Part shown: positions 1 through 5,714 of the stretch, piece after piece
Position numbering within the stretch: the first letter of the stretch is position 1
Layout: each line of letters starts with the position of its first letter
NCBI GenBank assembly: GCA_021300075.1
Contig: JAJTIB010000165.1
Coordinates: 1 to 10,493 of the forward strand
Source of the DNA: Rickettsiales bacterium
Lineage (GTDB): Bacteria > Pseudomonadota > Alphaproteobacteria > Rickettsiales > UBA3002
Reading direction: 5' to 3'
Length of the DNA: 10,493 nucleotides
Notes under the pieces: model-generated
The model's input: the letters and a program-made list of their open reading frames with translations, nothing else
Databases searched by the model: none
What the model was told of the DNA's origin: nothing
Program-made: the position numbers and the translations under genes

Positions 1-1
1 G

Positions 2-883
2 TTAGTCGGAATTCTGGCGTGGATCTGTCTTGCCGTACTCATTCTGGTGATGGTCGCCAATTTTTTAATAAGCCTTTATGTCGTGCGGCGCGTGAATCAT
101 ATTGCCATAACAGCTGGACAAATTATGGAAACCGGTGACCTCTCGCAGCGCATTCTTATGAACGCCTACTGGGATGATTTGAGTTATCTTGCCAGAGTGC
201 TTAATCATATGCTCGCCTCGATTGAAAAGCTGGTAGAGGGAGTTAAGCAGGTTTCTGATAATATCGCTCATGATTTACGCTCGCCGCTGACCCGACTGCA
301 ACACCGCATAGAAAAGATTTCAACCGACAAGCCAATGACTGACCTAGAGCGGCAGAAGCTGCTTCAGGAGTCTCAAAGCCTACTGGCTATGTTTAATGGT
401 CTTTTGCGTATTGCCGAGGTTGAATCGGGCAAGCATTCCTCTGAAATACAGAAAGTGGAGCTATCAGCGATCATTCAAGATGCCGTTGAATTGTTTGAGC
501 CGGTTGCCCAAGAAAAAAACCTGATCATAAAGACAGAGCTTACACTACTTACCCACCCGGTTGATCGCGATCTGCTTTTTCAGGCGATTATTAATTTACT
601 CGAGAACTCTCTGAAATTTACCCCGCGCGGCGGAGAGGTGACGATTACTCTGTCCTCTCGCAGTGGAAGAGCAGCAATCATTGTCTCAGATACTGGTCCG
701 GGCATTTCAGATGCAGATAAACTAAAAGTATTTCGCAGGTTCTATCGTGTAGACACCAGTAGAAATACGCCCGGCTATGGACTGGGGTTAAGCTTAGTCA
801 AAGCCATCGTGGAATATCATGCGGGAACCTTGACGCTGGAAGATAACACACCGCAAGGCTTGAAAGTAACAATACTGCTCTAG
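2..883 (+). CDS. Sensor histidine kinase, C-terminal part (5' end outside window)
   Basis: Membrane-bound kinase of a two-component system: it autophosphorylates on a histidine and passes the phosphate to a response regulator. The frame is open from nucleotide 2, so the GTG at 47 is not a start. The first visible residues are a hydrophobic stretch (LVGILAWICLAVLILV) that forms the last transmembrane helix. A HAMP linker follows (about nt 75-230), then the HisKA H-box NIAHDLRSPLTRL with the phospho-accepting His at nt 269-271. The ATPase domain shows the N-box NLLENSLKFTP (Asn at nt 605), the G1 box SDTGPGIS (Asp at nt 689), the F-box FRRFYRVDTSRN and the G2 box YGLGLSLV. All catalytic boxes are intact, so it should be active. 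The sensor domain, the first helix and any partner regulator gene lie outside the window. The ligand cannot be inferred. The downstream outer-membrane gene may be a target, but that is only a guess from position. Confidence 0.95.
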   Translation, partial: LVGILAWICLAVLILVMVANFLISLYVVRRVNHIAITAGQIMETGDLSQRILMNAYWDDLSYLARVLNHMLASIEKLVEGVKQVSDNIAHDLRSPLTRLQHRIEKISTDKPMTDLERQKLLQESQSLLAMFNGLLRIAEVESGKHSSEIQKVELSAIIQDAVELFEPVAQEKNLIIKTELTLLTHPVDRDLLFQAIINLLENSLKFTPRGGEVTITLSSRSGRAAIIVSDTGPGISDADKLKVFRRFYRVDTSRNTPGYGLGLSLVKAIVEYHAGTLTLEDNTPQGLKVTILL

Positions 884-948
884 CAACGCTGACTCCACCC
901 ACCTTACATATTTGTCATCTTGGCGAAAGAAATGTGTCTTTCACTATC

Positions 949-1004
949 TGTCATTAGTTTTTGGCCATTGGCAAATACGTATCTATATAATCACATAAAA
1001 GGAG
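949..1004 (+). promoter_or_regulatory. Probable promoter and ribosome binding site of the outer-membrane protein gene
   Basis: A perfect -10 hexamer TATAAT lies at 986-991. The best -35 candidate is TTGGCC at 961-966, but the 19-nt spacer is long, so the -35 is weak or replaced by an activator. AAGGAG at 999-1004 ends 6 nt before the ATG at 1011, a near-ideal Shine-Dalgarno site. The 5' UTR would be short (about 13 nt). TGTCAT occurs at 913-918 and again at 949-954, a possible activator-site pair. Confidence 0.5.
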
Positions 1005-1010
1005 TTTCTC

Positions 1011-1673
1011 ATGAGATTTAAGGTAGCCGCACTCATCGCAGCATCCATTATTCCTCTTGCACAGGCCGCGCATGCTGAAGAAAAGAATTTTTACGGTAAA
1101 TTAAGTGGGGGCTTTAGTATACTTGGCGACCAGAATTTCTCGCAGAGCGGGGTTGCTTCTCCGGGCGCTACGGGAACCGGTGAGTATTCCGGTGGTTGGG
1201 TTGCTGGCACTGCATTAGGTTATCGCATTACGGATAACTGGGCGGCAGAGCTAGCTTGGGATTATCGCAACAATGGAACAGACAAAACATCTTTTTCCGA
1301 TGGCACGTCATTTAACGAGGGTGACTTTGCATCAAACATTATTTTCCTCAATGGCTACTATCGTTTTAATCCTGTGATGAACACCAAAATTCGCCCCTAT
1401 CTGGGTGCTGGTGTTGGTTGGGTTGAAGAAATCGATATGGACCTACAAAATGCAGGCGGTACCGAAACCTCCTACAGTTCTGAAAATGAGTTCGCTGGCC
1501 AGATTATGGCAGGTATTGAATATCCCATCGCGCAGAATTGGGATTTCAGCAGCGAAATTCGCTACACCAACGTCAGCAACATCAATCTGAAACAGGAAAA
1601 TGGTAACGGTCGCATTAACAATGTCGATTACGACCCAGTGACTGTTGCGGTGGGTGTAACTTATAATTTCTAG
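1011..1673 (+). CDS. Outer-membrane beta-barrel protein (porin-like, OmpA/Opa-type small barrel)
   Basis: A 220-residue exported protein predicted to form a small beta-barrel in the outer membrane. Residues 1-22 are a typical Sec signal peptide: basic MRFK, a hydrophobic core, and an AHA cleavage site before Glu23. The mature part alternates glycine- and aromatic-rich strands (for example WVAGTALGYRITDNWAAELAWDYR and INVDYDPV-type strands) with polar Asn/Ser/Thr/Gly-rich loops. It ends in VAVGVTYNF, and a terminal aromatic residue of this kind is the usual signal for the BAM assembly machinery. The features GYYRFN, RPYLGAGVGW and EFAGQIMAGIEYPI are typical of the outer-membrane beta-barrel superfamily seen in alphaproteobacterial surface antigens. 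The start is supported by AAGGAG 6 nt upstream. It stands alone, 127 nt after the kinase gene and with its own promoter. Whether it is a channel, an adhesin or a structural protein cannot be told. Confidence 0.88.
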   Translation: MRFKVAALIAASIIPLAQAAHAEEKNFYGKLSGGFSILGDQNFSQSGVASPGATGTGEYSGGWVAGTALGYRITDNWAAELAWDYRNNGTDKTSFSDGTSFNEGDFASNIIFLNGYYRFNPVMNTKIRPYLGAGVGWVEEIDMDLQNAGGTETSYSSENEFAGQIMAGIEYPIAQNWDFSSEIRYTNVSNINLKQENGNGRINNVDYDPVTVAVGVTYNF

Positions 1674-1704
1674 TTTTACATAGAATAAAACCAGAAGAAC
1701 CGGA

Positions 1705-1766
1705 CAGGATCAGAGGGGTGGTAAAAATCAGCATTTATTTAAAAAAATTATACCACCTATGATCTG
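1705..1766. repeat. Imperfect inverted repeat downstream of the outer-membrane protein gene
   Basis: GGTGGTA at 1717-1723 is the exact complement of TACCACC at 1751-1757, separated by a 27-nt A/T-rich loop. A second partly matching arm pair lies outside it (CAGGATC at 1705-1711 with GATCTG at 1761-1766, one bulged base). There is no T-run directly after either arm on either strand, so it is not a textbook terminator. It could still stabilise the 3' end of the porin-like mRNA. Confidence 0.35.
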
Positions 1767-1772
1767 GATTAC

Positions 1773-1805
1773 CTGCTCCCTAAAGTTGAGTGAGAGGGCG
1801 AGCAG
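1773..1805. repeat. Strong hairpin CTGCTCCCT / AGGG-c-GAGCAG
   Basis: CTGCTC (1773-1778) pairs exactly with GAGCAG (1800-1805). Inside it CCT (1779-1781) can pair with AGG in 1795-1798 across a one- or two-base bulge, leaving a loop of about 13 nt. It directly neighbours the longer rod-like hairpin at 1815-1952 and may belong to the same RNA. No T-run follows it on the plus strand; on the minus strand a T-run appears only about 20 nt further on. Confidence 0.45.
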
Positions 1806-1814
1806 TATATCACC

Positions 1815-1952
1815 GGCAGCCCAGGGGCGATAGATCTTAACAGGCCACTCATGAAGGTAAACCGCTTGCCCGGCTTCGTTTCATCGCGATGACGCAAAAG
1901 ACGGGCGACCAAACTTCTTATGGCCCTGTCTCGATTTCGCCCCTGGGTTCCT
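1815..1952. ncRNA. Candidate structured RNA: long rod-like hairpin of about 140 nt (family not identified, strand unknown)
   Basis: Four nested helices lie in order along one rod. The closing stem is CCCAGGGGCGA (1820-1830) with TCGCCCCTGGG (1937-1947), 11 perfect pairs. Next come ACAGGCCA (1840-1847) with TGGCCCTGT (1921-1929, one bulge), TTGCCCG (1866-1872) with CGGGCGA (1902-1908, one G-U), and a tip TCAT-CGCG-ATGA (1881-1892). This fills the space between the porin-like gene and the end of tsaC, and the closing stem stops just before the tsaC stop codon. A long irregular rod with internal bulges is the general architecture of 6S RNA, but I do not recognise conserved 6S sequence, the length is short for 6S, and I see no clear promoter. 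It could instead be a large 3' UTR or terminator structure for tsaC. What I see is the pairing; RNA function is inference. Confidence 0.35.
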
Positions 1953-1955
1953 GCT

Positions 1956-2918
1956 TCAGACCCCTGCCCGTCTCAGGCGGTCATTGATGGCCTCGCCCAG
2001 TCCTTCATCCGGAATCGGCATGACGGCGATAGTGCGGAAGCGGGGATCATCGAGCGTACGCAGATGAGCGAAGAGATTCGCCGCCGCTTCAACCAAATTG
2101 CCCGTCGCGGAGAGGTTAAGGGTCTCCGCTGCACCCTTCAGGGGCGTTGGCCCAAAGGCGAGTAACGCCTCGTCGCCCTCCACGTGCGTTGCATTCAGCC
2201 GCACCGGAATAGAGGGCGCGTAATGTGAGGCAAGTTGACCAGGGGATTTGAGAATGCCCTCACCTGAATCTGAGCGTACGACTTGTGACTCTACTTCGTT
2301 TATAACTCCCTCAATCATTGCCCGCGTTACAGCGCCGGGACGCAGGATGACAGGGATCACACCTGTGACATCCAGCACGGTCGATTCCAGCCCGACATCG
2401 CAGGCTCCGCCATCAATCACCAGCAATTCGTCACCGAATTCGTCGCGCACGTGCTGCGCCGTGGTTGGGCTGACGCGGCCGGATTTATTGGCGCTCGGCG
2501 CGGCCAGTCCGCGCCCGAATTTTGCTAGAAGCTGGTGCGCGACCACATGCGCGGGACAACGCAGCGCCACCGTATCGCCACCGGCGAGCGCCAGTGTGGA
2601 CAGGCTTGTGGGCTGCCTTGTGGGAAGCACCAGTGTAAGCGGCCCCGGCCAGAATTTCTGCGCGAGACGCAGGGCGACGTCATTCCAGCGCGCGTATTTT
2701 TGTGCAATGTCCAGATGCGCCACATGAATTATCAAAGGGTTAAAACTTGGCCTTGATTTCATGCTGTAAATTCTGGCGACGGCAAGATCGCTCTCTGCAT
2801 CGGCGGCAAGGCCGTAAACCGTCTCGGTCGGAATCGCTACCAAATTTCCGGTTTTCCATAGGGTTATTGCTTTTCTCTCAACTTCAGAATCAATATATTG
2901 TGGATAACTTCGCTGCAT
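1956..2918 (-). CDS. tsaC: L-threonylcarbamoyladenylate synthase (Sua5/YrdC/TsaC type, long form)
   Basis: Makes threonylcarbamoyl-AMP from threonine, bicarbonate and ATP, the first step of the universal t6A37 modification of ANN-decoding tRNAs, in the cytoplasm. The 320 residues correspond to the two-domain Sua5 form rather than the short TsaC form of about 190 residues. The YrdC domain shows PTETVYGL (30-37), the K54-S-R56 and N60 nucleotide/bicarbonate site in SMKSRPSFNPLIIHV, WPGPLTLVL (90-98) and APSANKSGRVSPT (140-152). The C-terminal Sua5 domain is introduced by the linker motif SPGQLASHYAP (225-235). The gene starts at the ATG at 2918, is divergent from the parA-like gene, and appears monocistronic. 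No Shine-Dalgarno motif is evident. Its first codons contain a perfect DnaA-box 9-mer (2899-2907), probably by chance. Confidence 0.95.
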   Translation of the reverse strand: MQRSYPQYIDSEVERKAITLWKTGNLVAIPTETVYGLAADAESDLAVARIYSMKSRPSFNPLIIHVAHLDIAQKYARWNDVALRLAQKFWPGPLTLVLPTRQPTSLSTLALAGGDTVALRCPAHVVAHQLLAKFGRGLAAPSANKSGRVSPTTAQHVRDEFGDELLVIDGGACDVGLESTVLDVTGVIPVILRPGAVTRAMIEGVINEVESQVVRSDSGEGILKSPGQLASHYAPSIPVRLNATHVEGDEALLAFGPTPLKGAAETLNLSATGNLVEAAANLFAHLRTLDDPRFRTIAVMPIPDEGLGEAINDRLRRAGV

Positions 2919-2923
2919 TTGAC

Positions 2924-2942
2924 AACATATAGTGTATAAGTT
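2924..2942. promoter_or_regulatory. 19-bp near-palindrome in the divergent tsaC/parA spacer
   Basis: AACATATAGTGTATAAGTT reads as an inverted repeat with 7 of 9 positions complementary around a central T. It starts within a TTGACA hexamer (2919-2924) that would be a consensus -35 for plus-strand transcription. The matching -10 (TAAGTT at 2942-2947, 17-nt spacer) is poor, so a regulated promoter is possible. It sits 6 nt from the tsaC start codon and could act on either strand. Confidence 0.35.
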
Positions 2943-3008
2943 AAGTTGTAAAAGATCTCATCGTTCGGCAAGTAAACCAAAAAAAATTCGTCCGGTTCTA
3001 CGCTGATT

Positions 3009-3037
3009 GCCCGCCACAGCTGATGGCGGGCAATTTT
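3009..3037 (+). terminator. Intrinsic terminator-like hairpin just upstream of the parA-like gene
   Basis: GCCCGCCA (3009-3016) pairs perfectly with TGGCGGGC (3024-3031) around a 7-nt loop, followed by AATTTT. This is an 8-bp GC-rich stem with a short U tract. No gene precedes it on the plus strand in the tsaC/parA spacer, so it would end a short non-coding transcript of roughly 90 nt or act as an attenuator in the parA leader. Confidence 0.6.
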
Positions 3038-3050
3038 CGTTACCGTACGC

Positions 3051-3064
3051 AGGAGAATGAAGTG
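3051..3064 (+). promoter_or_regulatory. Ribosome binding site that decides the parA-like start (GTG at 3062)
   Basis: AGGAG at 3051-3055 ends 6 nt before GTG 3062. The longer in-frame ATG at 3023 lies inside the hairpin stem-loop at 3009-3031 and has no Shine-Dalgarno site. Confidence 0.75.
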
Positions 3065-3721
3065 CTAGCACGCATCATCACTATAGCACAACAAAAAGGC
3101 GGGGCTGGTAAAACCACCATGGCGGCCCACTTGGCCGTCACCTTTGCGTCCAGCGGTCAACAGCGTGTCGCAATCATCGACATTGACCCGCAAGGCTCAC
3201 TCGGCCAATGGTATCAGCTACGCGAAAAACGGCTTGGTCAGAGCGCAACCGGCATGACCTTCGCCCGCATCTCTGGTTGGCGCGTCACCCACGAAATTAA
3301 TCGGCTGCGGCGCGACCATGACCTCATTATCATTGACTCGCCGCCCCATGCCGAGCTCGAAGCGCGCACCGCTATCCGCGCCGCTGATCTGGTCGTCGTA
3401 CCGCTGCAGCCCAGCCCCATGGATATCTGGGCGACGAGTGCCACCATTGAGGTCTGCAAACAGGAACGCGTACCCGTGAAAATGGTGTTAAACCGCGTCC
3501 CTCCCACCGCGCGCATTACGGAGGCGATCGCGGGCGACATGGTGGGACTTGCGGCCAGCCGTTTTGGCAACCGCGTAGCTTATGCCGGCTCGCTGATGCA
3601 CGGGCTTGGCGTTACTGAGTCTGACCCGCATTCGATTGCAGCCAACGAAGTACGGGCGCTGACCAAAGAAATTTCGCTTTACCTCAACCGCAAAACCAAA
3701 GAAAAATCAAAAGCCGCGTAA
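3062..3721 (+). CDS. ParA/MinD-family ATPase (orphan, no ParB nearby)
   Basis: A P-loop ATPase of the ParA/Soj/MinD superfamily, which forms ATP-dependent dimers on DNA or membranes and positions chromosomes, plasmids or protein complexes. With the GTG start it has 219 residues and begins MLARIITIAQQKGGAGKTT, placing the deviant Walker A KGGAGKTT at 12-19, as expected for the family. DIDPQGS (40-46) is the Walker A' motif and IIIDSPPH the Walker B region, with SPP instead of the commoner TPP. VVPLQPSPMDIWA is the conserved strand and loop typical of short orphan ParA proteins. No parB or parS-like array is visible, so a role as the main chromosome partition ATPase is unlikely. The stop is 13 nt before ogt, so the two are probably cotranscribed. 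An alternative start at ATG 3023 would add 13 residues and is disfavoured. Confidence 0.9.
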   Translation: MLARIITIAQQKGGAGKTTMAAHLAVTFASSGQQRVAIIDIDPQGSLGQWYQLREKRLGQSATGMTFARISGWRVTHEINRLRRDHDLIIIDSPPHAELEARTAIRAADLVVVPLQPSPMDIWATSATIEVCKQERVPVKMVLNRVPPTARITEAIAGDMVGLAASRFGNRVAYAGSLMHGLGVTESDPHSIAANEVRALTKEISLYLNRKTKEKSKAA

Positions 3722-3734
3722 AGGGAGAAAACTC

Positions 3735-4265
3735 ATGAGCGAAAAACATAAAACGCTATTTTATACCCTGCATGAGACGACCATCGGTGAATTGCTGCTC
3801 ATTGGCTCGGCGCGGGGTTTACGCAAAATTACCCTACTCGAAGACCGCGCTGAACTTGCCGAACATCTGGCCACTTTAGACGCCGATACATCGCTCGTGG
3901 AAATGCCCGGGTTTTTCGCCACCATCTGCGCGGCGATTGACACCTATCTCGAAACCGGAAAGCCTCTGAAGCTGCCTTATGACCTGACACAGGGAACACC
4001 CCTGCAACGCGCCGTGTGGATCGCGCTCACGCGTATCCCTCACGGACAGACCATCAGCTATAGCCAGCTTGCTGAACAAGTCGGGTTCCCGCGCGCGGTC
4101 AGGGCGGTGGCCAGTGCCTGTGCGGCAAATCCTCTGCCGCTGGTTATTCCCTGCCACCGCGTCGTCACCAAAGACGGCGCGCTTGGCGGATTTTCACTGG
4201 GTGGGCTGGCGGTGAAAGAAAAATTACTGGCGGTTGAATCCCGTCTTCAGTTCATCGCGGCGTAG
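3735..4265 (+). CDS. ogt: Methylated-DNA--protein-cysteine S-methyltransferase (O6-alkylguanine repair)
   Basis: A suicide DNA-repair protein that transfers a methyl or alkyl group from O6-methylguanine or O4-methylthymine to its own cysteine. The 176 residues show an N-terminal ribonuclease-like domain and a C-terminal winged-helix catalytic domain. The latter has GTPLQRAVWIALTRIPHGQTISYSQLA-type sequence (about 87-113), PRAVRAVASACAANPLPLVIPCHRVV with the acceptor Cys140 in PCHRVV, and Asn132 of the asparagine hinge. GALGGFSLGGLAVKEKLL is the usual tail. There is no AdaA-type DNA-binding extension, so it is the Ogt form and not the Ada regulator. AAGGGAG (3721-3727) gives a good ribosome binding site. 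It lies 13 nt after the ParA-like gene, and its last 14 nt overlap the convergent bolA gene. Confidence 0.95.
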   Translation: MSEKHKTLFYTLHETTIGELLLIGSARGLRKITLLEDRAELAEHLATLDADTSLVEMPGFFATICAAIDTYLETGKPLKLPYDLTQGTPLQRAVWIALTRIPHGQTISYSQLAEQVGFPRAVRAVASACAANPLPLVIPCHRVVTKDGALGGFSLGGLAVKEKLLAVESRLQFIAA

Positions 4266-4569
4266 ATTCATTTGCCCCCTTCTGCTCCTCTACCGCAAGC
4301 GGGGAAAAAGAGGGCGCACGCACCTCAATCGCGAGCGCGTGGAGCCCCTGCTCGAATAATCCATCTAAAGCGGCATACACCATACGGTGTGCCTCAATAC
4401 GTGATTTACCGCGAAACGCCTCGGCCTCGATGGCGATGCTGAAATGAGTCTTCCCGCCGGGACGCGCACCCGCATGTCCCGCGTGCTTAGCGGAATCGTC
4501 GACTACAGTGAGGGAGATGGGCGAAAATGCCGCTTTCAACAAGTACTCGATTTGTATGGCGCTGGTCAT
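4252..4569 (-). CDS. bolA: BolA family protein
   Basis: A small cytoplasmic protein of the BolA family, which with monothiol glutaredoxins coordinates or hands over [2Fe-2S] clusters and in some bacteria affects cell shape and transcription. The 105 residues contain the family signature VVDDSAKHAGHAGARPGGKTHF, a conserved FRGKSRIEAHRMVYAAL helix (the SRIxxHR motif) and LFEQGLHALAIEV. The His in THF and the one in GLHAL are the positions that usually take part in cluster binding. The C-terminal 15 or so residues are charged, non-conserved tail, and their codons overlap the end of ogt by 14 nt on the opposite strand. It is divergent from the J-domain gene across 51 nt, the arrangement found next to cobST in many alphaproteobacteria. 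The ATG at 4569 has no good Shine-Dalgarno site. Confidence 0.93.
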   Translation of the reverse strand: MTSAIQIEYLLKAAFSPISLTVVDDSAKHAGHAGARPGGKTHFSIAIEAEAFRGKSRIEAHRMVYAALDGLFEQGLHALAIEVRAPSFSPLAVEEQKGANESTPR

Positions 4570-4585
4570 AAATCATGAATGTCCA

Positions 4586-4609
4586 TTGAAAGCGGTGTGA
4601 ACTTACAAT
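4586..4609 (+). promoter_or_regulatory. Possible promoter elements of the J-domain/cobST operon
   Basis: TACAAT at 4604-4609 is a good -10 match, but TTGAAA at 4586-4591 is only 12 nt away and so is not its proper -35. If TACAAT is used, transcription would begin about 5 nt before the ATG at 4621, giving a nearly leaderless mRNA. This would fit the absence of any Shine-Dalgarno motif before that start. Confidence 0.25.
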
Positions 4610-4620
4610 AACTCTTACAT

Positions 4621-5166
4621 ATGGCAAGGCGTAAGAAAACCGAATCCACCGAATCCTCGGGCGAGCGCTGCGCCTGGGCGGGATGTGCTGCGCCTGGCGA
4701 TTTCCGCGCTCCGCGATCGCGCCAGCAAATTCACGAATATCAATGGTTCTGCGCCGATCATATCAAGGAATTTAACAAGAACTGGAATTATTTTGAAGGT
4801 ATGAATGAGGCTCAGATTTATGCGTTTCAGAAAGACGCAACAACCGGCCACCGCCCCACCTGGCGGGTGGATACACAACGGGCCAGCGCCGAATTCCAGC
4901 TTGAAAATGCCTTCCTGCGAATGTTTGGTGACGGACGCTACCGCGAAATCAGCCACCAGCGACCCATCCCACCTAAGGACCGCGACGCGCTGGCAACGCT
5001 TGACCTCGAACATCCCGTTACACAGCGCACCATCAAGACGCAATACCGCGAGCTGGTGAAAAAATACCACCCCGATGTGAATCAGGGGAATCCTCATGCA
5101 GAGGATGCCTTCAAAAAAATCACCATTGCCTATCAGCATTTAATGATTCATTACCGGGAAAAATGA
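4621..5166 (+). CDS. J-domain (DnaJ-like) protein with C-terminal J domain and N-terminal Cys/His cluster
   Basis: A predicted co-chaperone that would stimulate a DnaK-type Hsp70. Its 181 residues carry the J domain at the C-terminus: TQYRELVKKYHPDVNQGNP with the essential HPD at 150-152, then AEDAFKKITIAYQHL. This is the reverse of DnaJ, where the J domain is first, and there is no G/F region. The N-terminal part is lysine-rich (MARRKK) and holds C17-x4-C22 and C44-x2-H47 in CADHIKEFNKNWNYF, a possible zinc- or metal-binding knuckle. This form is a known neighbour of bolA and cobST in alphaproteobacteria, and its client is unknown to me. The stop codon overlaps the next gene's start (ATGA at 5163-5166), so the two are translationally coupled. 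A role in assembling CobST or another AAA+ complex is inference from context. Confidence 0.93.
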   Translation: MARRKKTESTESSGERCAWAGCAAPGDFRAPRSRQQIHEYQWFCADHIKEFNKNWNYFEGMNEAQIYAFQKDATTGHRPTWRVDTQRASAEFQLENAFLRMFGDGRYREISHQRPIPPKDRDALATLDLEHPVTQRTIKTQYRELVKKYHPDVNQGNPHAEDAFKKITIAYQHLMIHYREK

Positions 5167-5708
5167 GGATGAGAATGCTACTGCGCCGCACTCTGCCCTT
5201 GCTGCTACTTCTGCCGTTGCTGGCGGGCTGTATTATTGTGCGCGATTTCGGAGAAATCTGGAGCAAGGCCAGCGGCGATATCTGCCTGAACCGCATCAAT
5301 GCCGCGCTCTATTATCAGGTCTATGAGAGCGAATTTCCTGAAGACAAAATCACGGACGTTGCCCGAGGCATCACACTTGGCAACGATCACTATATTCTCA
5401 TGAAGAAATCGCCCGAAGATACGGGCGGATTCCTATTCCGCTTCACGGTAAAGGGCGGAATTTTCACCCGCTACCGCCTCAACCCTGCCGCGCGTAAATT
5501 ATTTGAACAGGAATATCCCGATGCGCCAGTAAAATTGCGTGAGAATACCGTCACCTTGGCAGAGTTTAATGATGCCACGCTAACGCTTCTGGATAAAATC
5601 GCCGGAGACAAACGTTTTTGGGAGACAGAAGATAAAACACTTTATAACACTCAGCTCAACCCTTTCTGTCGATTTGAGGATCGGGATTTGAAGAAAATGG
5701 AGCGATAA
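5163..5708 (+). CDS. Predicted lipoprotein, unrecognised family
   Basis: I do not recognise this 181-residue protein. Its N-terminus is a lipoprotein signal: basic start MRMRMLLRR, a run of leucines, and the lipobox LLAGC at residues 19-23, so Cys23 should be lipidated and the protein anchored in the inner or outer membrane facing the periplasm. The mature part (about 158 residues) is mixed alpha/beta with charged segments, contains two further Cys (in GDICLNRIN and NPFCRFEDR) that could form a disulphide, and has no transmembrane helix. ATG 5163 overlaps the stop of the J-domain gene, but ATGs at 5169 and 5175 are equally possible and keep the signal peptide. The stop lies only 6 nt before cobS, so it sits inside the operon. 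A secreted protein here is unexpected because its neighbours are cytoplasmic. Confidence 0.82.
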   Translation: MRMRMLLRRTLPLLLLLPLLAGCIIVRDFGEIWSKASGDICLNRINAALYYQVYESEFPEDKITDVARGITLGNDHYILMKKSPEDTGGFLFRFTVKGGIFTRYRLNPAARKLFEQEYPDAPVKLRENTVTLAEFNDATLTLLDKIAGDKRFWETEDKTLYNTQLNPFCRFEDRDLKKMER

Positions 5709-5714
5709 ATTGTC

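Noticed and set aside
1851..1892. 13-codon open frame MKVNRLPGFVSSR inside the structured region
   Set aside because: No ribosome binding site, and the sequence is better explained by the paired arms of the rod-like hairpin. A leader peptide cannot be excluded.
1674..1955. tmRNA, SRP RNA or RNase P RNA in the structured intergenic region
   Set aside because: I find no T-loop, tag reading frame, SRP GGAAGC-type loop or RNase P core motif there. Only the 6S-like rod shape remains as a loose resemblance.
1920..2165. Plus-strand open frame of 81 codons
   Set aside because: It overlaps tsaC on the opposite strand almost completely, has no ribosome binding site and no recognisable sequence.
2899..2907. 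Chromosome replication origin next to the parA-like gene
   Set aside because: Only one DnaA box is present here, with no cluster, no parB, no dnaA/hemE neighbourhood and no AT-rich unwinding region.
3023..3061. ATG 3023 as the start of the parA-like gene
   Set aside because: It lies inside a perfect hairpin and lacks a Shine-Dalgarno site, while GTG 3062 has AGGAG at the right distance and gives the usual family N-terminus.
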